Origin: Brevibacillus_H sp049846925
GTDB lineage: Bacteria > Bacillota > Bacilli > Brevibacillales > Brevibacillaceae
Assembly (NCBI RefSeq): GCF_049846925.1
Contig: NZ_JBNCMT010000008.1
Span: 1-64,000 of the forward strand
Direction of reading: 5' to 3'
Length of the DNA: 64,000 bases
Within the stretch, counting starts at the first letter, position 1. Every line of letters begins with the position of its first letter. The notes beneath the pieces were generated by a model that ran no database searches, was not told where the DNA came from, and worked only from the letters and a program-made list of their open reading frames with translations. Positions 25,858 through 34,263 of this stretch are shown here, in pieces. A program made the translations under genes and the position numbers.

Positions 25858-26856
25858 TTATTGACTGTCTTTGATTTCCCCAAAACCAATGAACTTTTTA
25901 CGCTGTTCACTCCAGACTCGGTAACGAAGTGAGCGAAGACTGGAAAGCAACCCGATGGAAGGTACTTTTTGCAGAAATGGCGTATTTTTGTGGGCTTTCG
26001 GCAGATTGTAGTTTGGTACTTTGGGACTCAAATGGTGAATATGATGGAAGCCGATGTTGCCTGTAATCCAGTGCAAAATTTTCGGAAGATTATAAAATGA
26101 GCTTCCTTCCAGCGCAGCACTTACATAATCCCATTCCTCTTCCTTCTCAAAATACGTGTTTTCAAACTGGTGCTGTACGTAAAACAACCAGACTCCAGCC
26201 ATACCTGAGAGCAAAAAGATCGGTCCTTGAATCATCAAGAACTCTTGCCAGCCAATCGTCCAGCTTAGCAAACCTGCAATTCCGACTATACCGAGGTTGG
26301 TCAAATACGTGTTGAAACGCTCCTGCTTTGGCGCACGTTTTCTGTTAAAACGGTAATCGATCAGGAAAATGTAGATCGGTCCAATCACAAACATCACAAA
26401 CGGATTTCGATATAATTGGTAAGCGAACCTGCGCATGGGTGACAAGCTCATGTATTCATCAACGGTTAATGTCCAAATATCCCCAGTTCCCCTTTTATTT
26501 AAGTTGCCGCTAGTCGCATGATGTACGTTGTGCGAATATCTCCATTGGTTATAGGGGCAGCAAGTTAATATTCCAGTGATTGTTCCGACAATGGCATTAG
26601 CCTTGCGATTGCTAAAGAAAGAGTGATGGCAGCAGTCATGAAAAATAATGAAGATTCGAATCAGAAAACCCGCAGCCGGTATAATAAATACGAGCGATAG
26701 CCAATACGAAACAGACAAACTAAGATACGCAAGATACCAAAGAGCTACAAACGGTATCAATGTATTGGCAAGCTGCCAAATGCTGCGATTAATATGTGAT
26801 TTTTCATAGGGAGCTATACTCTTTTTCCAATTAACTTGTTCTTTCAACAGTGCCAT
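25858..26856 (-). CDS. Membrane fatty acid desaturase
   Basis: The 332-residue integral membrane protein has all three histidine boxes of membrane di-iron desaturases: HDCCHHSF, HNVHHATSG and HHIHHLSP. Four hydrophobic segments surround them. It introduces a double bond in membrane lipid acyl chains, using oxygen and ferredoxin/flavodoxin, as the Bacillus Des delta-5 desaturase does on cooling. No DesK/DesR genes are adjacent in the window. The start is ATG 26856 behind AGAGGTAACTG. Confidence 0.93.
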   Translation of the reverse strand: MALLKEQVNWKKSIAPYEKSHINRSIWQLANTLIPFVALWYLAYLSLSVSYWLSLVFIIPAAGFLIRIFIIFHDCCHHSFFSNRKANAIVGTITGILTCCPYNQWRYSHNVHHATSGNLNKRGTGDIWTLTVDEYMSLSPMRRFAYQLYRNPFVMFVIGPIYIFLIDYRFNRKRAPKQERFNTYLTNLGIVGIAGLLSWTIGWQEFLMIQGPIFLLSGMAGVWLFYVQHQFENTYFEKEEEWDYVSAALEGSSFYNLPKILHWITGNIGFHHIHHLSPKVPNYNLPKAHKNTPFLQKVPSIGLLSSLRSLRYRVWSEQRKKFIGFGEIKDSQ

Positions 26857-27013
26857 CAGTTACCTCTCTTTTTTCTGTATATTTTCAATTCATCTCTAAA
26901 TCAGTATATACGAAAACCATATAAGACCGTAACAGTAATATATGTCTATTTACACGTTTGATAAGTTGAATACATATAGCAAAATGAACAGTAAAACAAC
27001 GATAAAAATGAGT

Positions 27014-27040
27014 AAAAAAAAAGCGACCTTTTCGTCGCTT
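27014..27040 (-). terminator. Rho-independent terminator of the hexapeptide acyltransferase
   Basis: AAGCGAC / GTCGCTT stem with a 6-nt loop, followed on the minus strand by a run of nine T. It lies 22 bp after the stop codon. Confidence 0.85.
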
Positions 27041-27061
27041 GGTCCATCATGCAATACTGAT

Positions 27062-27652
27062 TTATATTGCTTCACATTTTACGATATGTCTCTCATTTTT
27101 CTGATGATAGTTTCGATGACAATTCAGGCATACAGTATGTTCAGCTTTAAACACCAATTTAGTTCCACAGATGCAGGACCATCCGATATGTCTAGCAGGA
27201 GATCCCGCAAATATAGCATAAGCAGGTACGTCCTGTATCACTTCTGAGCCTGCAACAATAACAGCATGTTTGCCAATCGTTACTCCGCACGTGATTAGTA
27301 CATGATCTTCAATAGACGCTCCTTGCTGTATCACGGTAATGGCCTGATCAGCCCCAAAAATGCGTGGCAATTGCTCACCAAGCGAATGTTCATTCACAAA
27401 CACCATTTGATGTCCACAGAACACGTCGTCCTTTTTACTGATTCTTTTTTCCGAAACGATATTTTGGATTGTAACATGATTACCGATGCTTACATTTTTG
27501 TCTACAAAAATGTTTTGTCCGAAAAAGCAGTTCTCCCCTATTTTTGCACCGTTCATTACCTGCGAAAAGTGCCAGATCTTAGTCCAGTCACCAATAATTG
27601 CTCCCTCTTCAACACAGGCAGTTTCATGTACAAAGTAGTTCCGTTCACTCAT
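27062..27652 (-). CDS. Left-handed beta-helix acyltransferase (sugar O/N-acetyltransferase, WbbJ-like)
   Basis: The start is taken at ATG 27652 (MSERNYFVHETACVEEGAII) with AGGGG upstream; a longer in-frame extension to 27721 is less likely. Hexapeptide repeats run through ~10-150 (IGDWTKIWHFSQVMNGAKIG; IGENCFFGQNIFVDKNVSIG; IEDHVLITCGVTIGKHAVIV). The PAYAIFAGSPARHIGW signature is that of WlbB/WbpD-type sugar-nucleotide N-acetyltransferases. A C-terminal zinc-knuckle pair (CICG, CLNC) follows. It probably modifies a cell-surface glycan sugar, but no other glycan genes are adjacent. Confidence 0.88.
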   Translation of the reverse strand: MSERNYFVHETACVEEGAIIGDWTKIWHFSQVMNGAKIGENCFFGQNIFVDKNVSIGNHVTIQNIVSEKRISKKDDVFCGHQMVFVNEHSLGEQLPRIFGADQAITVIQQGASIEDHVLITCGVTIGKHAVIVAGSEVIQDVPAYAIFAGSPARHIGWSCICGTKLVFKAEHTVCLNCHRNYHQKNERHIVKCEAI

Positions 27653-27775
27653 TAACAGCCCCTGCTTTCTCCAATCGCAAATGATCAAAATCCGTACTTT
27701 TTTACATGTACTTTTCATCATATGCTTACATTTAGCAGAGGTTTCCAGTTATATTTTTTCAATTATGGATGTGAT

Positions 27776-28162
27776 TTAAGGAAGGAAGTTGTGACCTTCT
27801 TGCTGTAGAACGTGTACAGTTTTTTCCAGAACAGCTTGCTTGACGAGCAAATAGTCTGTGTTGAAGGTAGAAATCGCAAAAATACTTACCTTATTTTGAG
27901 CAAGAGGATTGGCTAGTGACGACAAGATTCCCGTCAAAGAAAAATCAAGTTGGCCTTCCACTTTGATACACCGCCAATCACTCTCCACAACGATGTCCGT
28001 TACTTCCGAAGGCACAAGTTTTTGAGAGCAAACAATGGATAACTCTTCTGGTGTACCTGTAATCGAGAAAAACTCCTTGTCTGCTAAAGCCCAATCAGGT
28101 ATTGCTTGCTCAGAGGGAAGCTTCATAACGCAATATGTTTCAGAAAGTATTTTCAAATCCAC
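27776..28162 (-). CDS. ACT-domain protein
   Basis: The 128-residue protein starts at GTG 28162, 7 nt after GGAGAGG. The second half reads LTGILSSLANPLAQNKVSIF followed by AISTFNTDYLLVKQAVLEKT, the pattern of the CASTOR-type/ACT_7 amino-acid-sensing domain. Such small stand-alone proteins bind amino acids; the ligand is unknown. No enzyme partner is adjacent. Confidence 0.85.
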   Translation of the reverse strand: MDLKILSETYCVMKLPSEQAIPDWALADKEFFSITGTPEELSIVCSQKLVPSEVTDIVVESDWRCIKVEGQLDFSLTGILSSLANPLAQNKVSIFAISTFNTDYLLVKQAVLEKTVHVLQQEGHNFLP

Positions 28163-28190
28163 TTGGAACCTCTCCTTTTATCGTTTGTTG

Positions 28191-29024
28191 CTATTGTATC
28201 GTTAGGACGGTTATTTCTGGGCGGGCAAACAAGCGAACAGGTAAAATTGTTGTTCCCAACCCTCGATTGGTATAAACCGTTGTACTGCCTGTCTGGTATA
28301 ATCCAGCGTTGTAAGTTTTCCCTAGGGTAGAAGTAAGCACGGGCCCCACAAAAGGAAATCTGACTTGCCCTGCATGGCTATGGCCGGAGAGTTGCAGATC
28401 GACTCCACTCACCTGAATCCGCTCAGAAACATCCGGTTCGTGGACAAGTAATATTTTCGTGCTTTCCCTTTGCACACTCTTCATCGCCTGATCGAAATCT
28501 GGATTACCATGCAGCACATCATCCAAACCAATAAAGGCTAATTGCTGGTTTTCTTTTTGAATTGTAACGGATTGATTGATTAGTACCTGAAAGCCACCAG
28601 CTTGCAAGGCTTCCCTAATTTTCCCCTCATGAGAGCGATAGTCGTGATTTCCCAGGATAGCATACTTCCCAAGTGGTGCATGCAATATTTGCAGGATTTC
28701 AGACGCAGGTTCAAGCAAGGAAAGAGAATCACGTGAATCCAGGAAATCTCCCGTAAAACAAATGACATCCGGATTTAACTGATTAATTTTTTCAACCGTT
28801 TCCCTCAAATCATTCTCGTTAAAGAAAAAACCCAAATGGGTATCACTAAACAGCACCAGGCGCAATCCTTTCTGGTCATCTGGAAACTTGTCGAGATTGA
28901 CTGTGACTTGTTTGATTTCTACCCAGTATCGCTCAATTAGCGTAGAATAAACTGCTACTAATAAGACTATCAAGAGTCCGAATTTCAGAATGGTAAACCA
29001 GTTTAGTATAAGTTTTTCAAACAT
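28191..29024 (-). CDS. Membrane-anchored metallophosphoesterase (YkuE/YaeI-like)
   Basis: The start is ATG 29024, 4 nt after GGAGG. One N-terminal membrane helix (~10-30) is followed by a calcineurin-like phosphoesterase domain: LFSDTHLGF, FTGDFLDSR, ILGNHDYRSHEG, VHEPD and LSGHSHAGQVRFP. All five metal-binding blocks are present. B. subtilis YkuE is a Tat-exported wall-associated phosphodiesterase of this type; here the anchor is an uncleaved helix. The gene begins 35 bp after the YcdB-like gene and is co-directional with it. Confidence 0.92.
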   Translation of the reverse strand: MFEKLILNWFTILKFGLLIVLLVAVYSTLIERYWVEIKQVTVNLDKFPDDQKGLRLVLFSDTHLGFFFNENDLRETVEKINQLNPDVICFTGDFLDSRDSLSLLEPASEILQILHAPLGKYAILGNHDYRSHEGKIREALQAGGFQVLINQSVTIQKENQQLAFIGLDDVLHGNPDFDQAMKSVQRESTKILLVHEPDVSERIQVSGVDLQLSGHSHAGQVRFPFVGPVLTSTLGKTYNAGLYQTGSTTVYTNRGLGTTILPVRLFARPEITVLTIQ

Positions 29025-29059
29025 GGTGCCTCCGTTTGTTCTGCTGTAAATTCGTAAGT

Positions 29060-30682
29060 TCAATCATATTTTATGAACTCGCCGGTAACCGCATCAATGA
29101 CACCATATTCTTCCCCTTCGAGAATATATAACAACACAGGTTCGGAACGCTTTTGGTCAAAATAGGTCGGCCATACATAGGTTAGTTTCATAGGAAATTC
29201 CTTGAGATAAGCTTTCGTTGCCTTGCTGGAGGATATTAATTTTGCTTTGTCAGGGTAGCTGGAGAAATCTTCATCTGCGTAATAAGAGAATTCCACAACT
29301 TTGCCTGTTTCTGGACTAACCTTCACGTAATAACCACTGGTATTCGTAATCACGCCTTGGTGCTGATCATGAAACCAAAAGGTATAATTATTGAAATCAT
29401 GATAGTGTTTTTCATATTGCTCAGGGTCATCAACCCATTCCGGATATTCATCAAAGGAAGAATAGGGCGAATGCACGGAACTCAGCAAAATATCCTTTTT
29501 TGATTCAGGAACGTATTTCTCAATCGTGTCAATGGCAATTTGCTTTGCTTGATCTAGTGAAAAGGGTGGATTTTCAATATAATCAAATATTTGGTAGTAT
29601 TCAAACTCGACAAACTCTCCCGTTTCCCGATTGACTCGAAGCGTTATCGATTGATATTTTTTCCCATCCTCATCAATTTCCCAACGGTATATGCGGTTGG
29701 GAAATCTCTTCTCATCATCTTTCTTTTCTTCTATAAAAACATACCCTTCAATAGAAGAACCAAATTCGCCTTTAATCAGTTTCTCGGCTTCCTCACGAGA
29801 TGTCACTACTAATTTCGTCCCTTTGCCCTGAAGTTTGTAACTGATTGGCTTCATATAAGTATTCGAATAGGCATCTTTTGATACCTTACCCGTGTAAGCG
29901 TCAATAGCCCCATAAAAATTGGGTTCGTAGACAAGCTTCACTTGCACTTCCTTTTCATCATTTTTCTCTTCAAATGATTCGTAAGCCAGCGACATACGCA
30001 ACAGTTCTGAAAAATAGCTCTTTGCTTTACTAACAGAAACCACTTTTTTGGGATCAGGAAATTTGTCCAACTGTACACTGGCATTCGCTTGATTATCCAG
30101 TTCCAAAATATGTCCTTCTCCATCAACAGTTATTCTTATATCAAAATCTTCCACTAAAATATCATTGACATACAAATCATAAATCACATTTGCTTCTCCT
30201 GCTTCATCCTCATCATCTGGAATCTTTACTTTTGCCAGTTTATAGTTTTTAGCCATCTCTCCGTATATGGTTTCGAGAAATCGATCAGCTGCTTTCTTTG
30301 CCTCTTTTTCAGTAGGAGCATCATCACTGTCCCACTCACCATGATAGTAATCATATTGAATTAGTGTTTTCTTCTTGGCATCAATAGTAAGTTCGGCATA
30401 AATTGGGGCTGATTTACCTGATCTCTCATTCGATAAATCAAAATTCCATTGTTCAGGATGATTGGCATTCTCTTCCTCGATGGAGGCATAATTTACTTTC
30501 AGATCTTTTAACTCAGGAAGCAATGTCTTGATCTGATTGAGAGCTTCCTTCATATCATTCGGTAAATCACTGATCTCCAAGGGTTTGATGCGTTGTTTAG
30601 CTAAACTTTCTTCGTTGAAACAGGTAGAGCCCACAAGGAATGTTATCATCAATAATAATCCGATTTTCGATATTAGTTTCAT
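29060..30682 (-). CDS. YcdB/YcdC-repeat exported protein
   Basis: The 540-residue protein starts at ATG 30682 behind GAGGG. An N-terminal hydrophobic segment ends near FLVGSTCFNE; the Cys suggests a lipoprotein, but the lipobox is poor. The rest holds PepSY-like/YcdB-YcdC units marked by repeated TGKV and TGEFV strands (DAYTGKVSKDAYSNTYMKPI; RVNRETGEFVEFEYYQIF; VSPETGKVVEFSYY; DAVTGEFIKYD). The family is common on the outside of Bacillus cells and its function is not settled. Confidence 0.88.
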   Translation of the reverse strand: MKLISKIGLLLMITFLVGSTCFNEESLAKQRIKPLEISDLPNDMKEALNQIKTLLPELKDLKVNYASIEEENANHPEQWNFDLSNERSGKSAPIYAELTIDAKKKTLIQYDYYHGEWDSDDAPTEKEAKKAADRFLETIYGEMAKNYKLAKVKIPDDEDEAGEANVIYDLYVNDILVEDFDIRITVDGEGHILELDNQANASVQLDKFPDPKKVVSVSKAKSYFSELLRMSLAYESFEEKNDEKEVQVKLVYEPNFYGAIDAYTGKVSKDAYSNTYMKPISYKLQGKGTKLVVTSREEAEKLIKGEFGSSIEGYVFIEEKKDDEKRFPNRIYRWEIDEDGKKYQSITLRVNRETGEFVEFEYYQIFDYIENPPFSLDQAKQIAIDTIEKYVPESKKDILLSSVHSPYSSFDEYPEWVDDPEQYEKHYHDFNNYTFWFHDQHQGVITNTSGYYVKVSPETGKVVEFSYYADEDFSSYPDKAKLISSSKATKAYLKEFPMKLTYVWPTYFDQKRSEPVLLYILEGEEYGVIDAVTGEFIKYD

Positions 30683-30755
30683 GCAACACCCTCATCTCTT
30701 TGCCATTCTTCTCTCCACCATTTTTCGCCAAATTCCGAAATAATCCTGCCAAAAT

Positions 30756-30784
30756 AAGAAAAGTCCGACTCAACAGTCGGACTT
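30756..30784 (-). terminator. Terminator after the DUF3892 gene
   Basis: AAGTCCGACT / AGTCGGACTT, a perfect 10-bp stem with a 4-nt loop, followed by TTCTTATTTT on the minus strand. It separates the DUF3892 gene from the YcdB-like gene. Confidence 0.85.
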
Positions 30785-30792
30785 CCCATTCT

Positions 30793-31116
30793 CTAAAATT
30801 CGGGCAAACGATCCAAATTGTTCTCTTTAATCCCGTCAGGCTCACTGCGCAGAATATCTCTGCCGTACTTGTGAAACACATCAACGTGCGCAAGATTTCC
30901 TGCCTTTGCTTCCGAGAGTGCCGTCAGATAATCCAGTTCTCTCCCCGAATTGGTTTTAAAGGCAATCAGGTCTCCATCATCATTTTTTCGCACGGCAACA
31001 ATTTGTTCTTTTCCGTCTGACGAAGCAAAAGTGGAATTTGACTCTTGTAGCGCACTTTGTTCCCCTTGACTTTTGTATTGCTCATAAATTTGCTCGAAGT
31101 TTTTGTCCTGATTCAT
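30793..31116 (-). CDS. DUF3892-family protein
   Basis: The 107-residue protein starts at ATG 31116, 7 nt after GGAGG. The C-terminal ~70 residues (IVAVRKNDDGDLIAFKTNSG through ALSEAKAGNLAHVDVF, then GRDILRSEPDG) are the DUF3892 pattern found in many Bacillota. The N-terminal 35 residues are a polar Gln-rich helix. The function is unknown. It is monocistronic with its own terminator. Confidence 0.85.
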   Translation of the reverse strand: MNQDKNFEQIYEQYKSQGEQSALQESNSTFASSDGKEQIVAVRKNDDGDLIAFKTNSGRELDYLTALSEAKAGNLAHVDVFHKYGRDILRSEPDGIKENNLDRLPEF

Positions 31117-31207
31117 TCTGCATCCTCCTGTCAGTTCTTTTATCTATCAACAGATGCCAACTTCTAGTATTCGTAGAACTGGCCAGGAGTATGCCCTTAA
31201 CTAAGAC

Positions 31208-32113
31208 TTATGACTGTTCCGCAATCGGTTGTGTAGCGATTACATCAGGTTTGGCCTTTCTTTTGATCGAAGTAAACGTAAATACGATCAGGGCCGCCCA
31301 AATAAATGCAAAACTGATAAAGTGAGTGGAGGTAAATGTTTCATGAAAGACAAAAATGGCTAAAAGCAAGCTTGTACTCGGCGCCAAGTATTGAATGAAG
31401 CCGACTGTGGAGAATGGCAACAGCTTCGTCGCTTGTGCAAACCAGTACAGAGGCATCGCAGTAGCTGCTCCTGCCAATAACAACAGCACAATTTGTACCC
31501 AGGACAGATTCATGATCGTGGAAGTATGATTCACCTGAATAAAGACGAGATAGAAAAAGGCGATCGGTGCAACGAAAATCGTTTCCCATGCGAGTCCAAT
31601 CATCGAGTCCATGCTTACCATTTTCTTCGCTAAACCGTACATAGAAAAAGTAAGTGCAAGTGACAGAGCAATCCACGGTACTTGACCATATTGAAAAGTA
31701 ATCATGGAAACACCAATCAAAGCTAGTCCAATGGATACCCATTGACCTTTATGAAGTCTCTCTTTTAAGACGGCCACACCAAAAAGTACGTTAATCAGTG
31801 GATTAATATAATAGCCCAGGCTTGTCTCAATCACATGTCCAGCGTTGACTGCCCAGATAAAAATCAGCCAGTTAGAACTGATTAGAATCGAGCATATAAA
31901 AACAGCAAAGAGCTTCTTCGATTCGTTAACGGCCGCACGCAATTGTTTCCACTTCCGGCTAATCACCAAAATTCCGGCAACAAACACAAATGACCAAACA
32001 ATCCGATGAGCAAGGATTTCCATGGCCGACATGGTTTGAAACAACTTCCAGTAAAGCGGCAACAGTCCCCATGTCAGATAAGCAACAATTGCATAAATAA
32101 AGCCTTTATTCAT
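31208..32113 (-). CDS. rarD: RarD-type EamA/DMT permease
   Basis: The 301-residue protein has ten membrane helices. The N-terminus GFIYAIVAYLTWGLLPLYWK and the later NVLFGVAVLKERLHKGQW are diagnostic of RarD, as is the C-terminal helix set with FIQYLAPSTSLLLAIFVFHE. RarD was named for chloramphenicol-sensitive phenotypes in Pseudomonas; the transport substrate is not settled. The start is ATG 32113 with AAAGG upstream. It lies 16 bp after the AbrB-family permease and is probably co-transcribed. Confidence 0.92.
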   Translation of the reverse strand: MNKGFIYAIVAYLTWGLLPLYWKLFQTMSAMEILAHRIVWSFVFVAGILVISRKWKQLRAAVNESKKLFAVFICSILISSNWLIFIWAVNAGHVIETSLGYYINPLINVLFGVAVLKERLHKGQWVSIGLALIGVSMITFQYGQVPWIALSLALTFSMYGLAKKMVSMDSMIGLAWETIFVAPIAFFYLVFIQVNHTSTIMNLSWVQIVLLLLAGAATAMPLYWFAQATKLLPFSTVGFIQYLAPSTSLLLAIFVFHETFTSTHFISFAFIWAALIVFTFTSIKRKAKPDVIATQPIAEQS

Positions 32114-32129
32114 ACTGGTACCTTCTTTC

Positions 32130-33209
32130 CTAAGAAATTGCTTTTTGCTTGTTTCTCTGCCGTAAGATCCACCATTTCAACACGGGTGGGACGGCAAACA
32201 TAATGAAAAATAAGCGAAACATCTGATAACTGCTCACCGTTGACAGGTCTGCATGAACCAAAGTCGCTGTTAACCCCATCTCAGCCATTCCGCCAGGTGC
32301 TGCACTGAGAAAAGTAGTTGTCAGGGATGACCCTGTTGTATAAGAAAGAACATTGCTAATGACCAAAGCACCTACTAAAAGAATCAAACTGCTGGTAATT
32401 GTAAACAAACCAAGTTTCACATAATTTCTCTTCTGTTGAAATTGCAACAGCAATCCTATATAGGCACCAAAAATCAGTTGCGACAGCAGCAACAACACAT
32501 GAGGTAAAGGAGGAGCATGTATGTGAAGTACAATCGCTAGAATGGCTGTACCCAGTAAAGGCCCTGTGATCGTGAAGGCAGGTAGATGCAGCTTTTTGCC
32601 TACCCCAAGCCCAACGACACACGCAACAGTAAACAGAAGTCCAACGATCCACCCACTCTCTTGTACTCCCCCAGCAGAGATGACTGGTGAGTGAAGAGCA
32701 GCAGTTCCTTCACCGATCTCTGTCGCCAACCCGTGCACGGTTACAAACGGTATGACGAAGATAACGGAAAGCAACCGGATCGTCTGCATAAAAGAAACAA
32801 CAGAAATATCTACACCTCGGACTTCCTCGGCGGCGACAATCATTTGTGTGAGACCGCCAGGGACGCTTCCAAACAGCCCAGTTGCAAAGTCAATTTGATT
32901 TTTTCTGGATACGAGATATCCTAATCCGAGACTGACAATGATAACTGAAATGGTTGTAATGAGCATAAGCGGCAACTGTTGCAGGATTTGCCACGCTGTT
33001 TCTCTGGTAAAGGAAGTCCCCAACATATACCCGAACAGCACGGAAGCTAGTTGTACAAAGAAAGATGGTACTTGCAGCTCCCTCTTCGTTGCCGTTCGCC
33101 AGCCAATAACTGCAGCGATTGGACCTAATGTCCATGCCAGCGGTATATGAAGCCATGTAAAGAAAACAGCTCCCACAAGTGCAACAAGGAACGTCTCCAT
33201 TATTTTCAT
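32130..33209 (-). CDS. AbrB-family (duplicated-repeat) membrane protein, putative transporter
   Basis: The 359-residue protein has about ten helices in two repeats of the AbrB/putative ammonia monooxygenase family: GLFGSVPGGLTQMIVAAEEV and, in the second half, FLSAAPGGMAEMGLTATLVH. These matched PGG(L/M) loops define the duplicated fold. The start is ATG 33209 after AGGAGAATAAAA; the extension to 33248 lacks a site. Despite the family name it is no oxygenase; a transport role is the likely reading. It is divergent from pdxK. Confidence 0.9.
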   Translation of the reverse strand: MKIMETFLVALVGAVFFTWLHIPLAWTLGPIAAVIGWRTATKRELQVPSFFVQLASVLFGYMLGTSFTRETAWQILQQLPLMLITTISVIIVSLGLGYLVSRKNQIDFATGLFGSVPGGLTQMIVAAEEVRGVDISVVSFMQTIRLLSVIFVIPFVTVHGLATEIGEGTAALHSPVISAGGVQESGWIVGLLFTVACVVGLGVGKKLHLPAFTITGPLLGTAILAIVLHIHAPPLPHVLLLLSQLIFGAYIGLLLQFQQKRNYVKLGLFTITSSLILLVGALVISNVLSYTTGSSLTTTFLSAAPGGMAEMGLTATLVHADLSTVSSYQMFRLFFIMFAVPPVLKWWILRQRNKQKAIS

Positions 33210-33395
33210 TTTTATTCTCCTAGCTGTTCCCCGAATGATCTTATCCATGAAATAAATGATCTTTTCATTCTAACAGAACTCTTCCTATTGACACCCACAT
33301 TTTTTTACTTTTCAATATGATTAGTAAATTACAAATGACTGCGAGTGACAATTAGCGATAGTTATATCACTTGCGATTATAAGGAGATTGTTACG

Positions 33396-34214
33396 ATGAC
33401 CATGAACAAAGCTTTAACAATTGCCGGATCTGATACCAGTGGTGGTGCAGGAATCCAAGCAGACCTCAAAACATTCCAAGAACTAGGCGTATTCGGAATG
33501 ACCTCATTGACAGTCATCGTTGCGCAAGATCCTAACAATAACTGGTTCCATGCCGTGTACCCTGTTGAAGCCAACGTTTTGGAAGCTCAAATCGATACGG
33601 TATTAGGAGGTATCGGTGTCGATGCTGCGAAAACCGGGATGCTGGGTTCACCTGAACTAATTGAATTGGCTGCTCGCAAGCTTGCACAGTATCAAGTAAA
33701 AAATGTTGTAGTTGACCCGGTAATGGTCTGTAAAGGTGTTGATGAAGAGCTACATCCTGAATCAACGGCAAGCCTTCGTGATGTATTGGTCCCTATAGCA
33801 ACCGTTGTGACTCCAAACTTGTTTGAAGCTGCGAAATTAAGCGGTATGTCACCAATTACGACTATCGAGCAAATGAAGGAAGCCGCTCAAAAAATTCATG
33901 CCCTTGGCGCAAAATACGTGCTGATCAAAGGCGGAAGCAAACTGCAACACGAGAAAGCTGTTGATTTGTTGTTCGATGGAGAAACTTTCGAACTTATCGA
34001 AGCAGAACGAATTGACACACCTTACATTCACGGTGCGGGTTGCACCTATTCGGCTGCGATTGCGGCTGAACTGGCAAAAGGAAAGTCTGTACGTGAAGCG
34101 GTTCAGGTAGCAAAAGCATTTATCACAGAAGCGATTCGCCACTCTTTCCCGTTAAACTCCTTTGTTGGTCCAACCAATCATGGGGCTTACCGCAACAGCT
34201 TGCTCAGCAAATAA
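33396..34214 (+). CDS. pdxK: Pyridoxine/pyridoxal (HMP-type) kinase
   Basis: The 272-residue ribokinase-fold enzyme starts at ATG 33396 behind AAGGAGATTG. Motifs are ALTIAGSDTSGGAGIQADLK (substrate-binding N-terminus of ThiD/PdxK), VDPVMVCKG, TPNLFEAAKLSG and GAGCTYSAAIAAELAKG (anion hole and catalytic region). Bacillota PdxK enzymes of this type phosphorylate pyridoxal and pyridoxine, and also HMP. VCKG with KGVDEELHPE resembles B. subtilis PdxK more than ThiD. It feeds PLP salvage. It is monocistronic with a strong terminator. Confidence 0.9.
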   Translation: MTMNKALTIAGSDTSGGAGIQADLKTFQELGVFGMTSLTVIVAQDPNNNWFHAVYPVEANVLEAQIDTVLGGIGVDAAKTGMLGSPELIELAARKLAQYQVKNVVVDPVMVCKGVDEELHPESTASLRDVLVPIATVVTPNLFEAAKLSGMSPITTIEQMKEAAQKIHALGAKYVLIKGGSKLQHEKAVDLLFDGETFELIEAERIDTPYIHGAGCTYSAAIAAELAKGKSVREAVQVAKAFITEAIRHSFPLNSFVGPTNHGAYRNSLLSK

Positions 34215-34220
34215 AAATCA

Positions 34221-34260
34221 AGAAGGTTGTCGGGAAGTTCATCCGACAACCTTCTTTTTT
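34221..34260. terminator. Terminator between pdxK and ptsI
   Basis: AGAAGGTTGTCGG / CCGACAACCTTCT, a perfect 13-bp stem with a 9-nt loop followed by T6 on the plus strand. The A-rich left flank lets it also serve the convergent ptsI. Confidence 0.92.
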
Positions 34261-34263
34261 ACA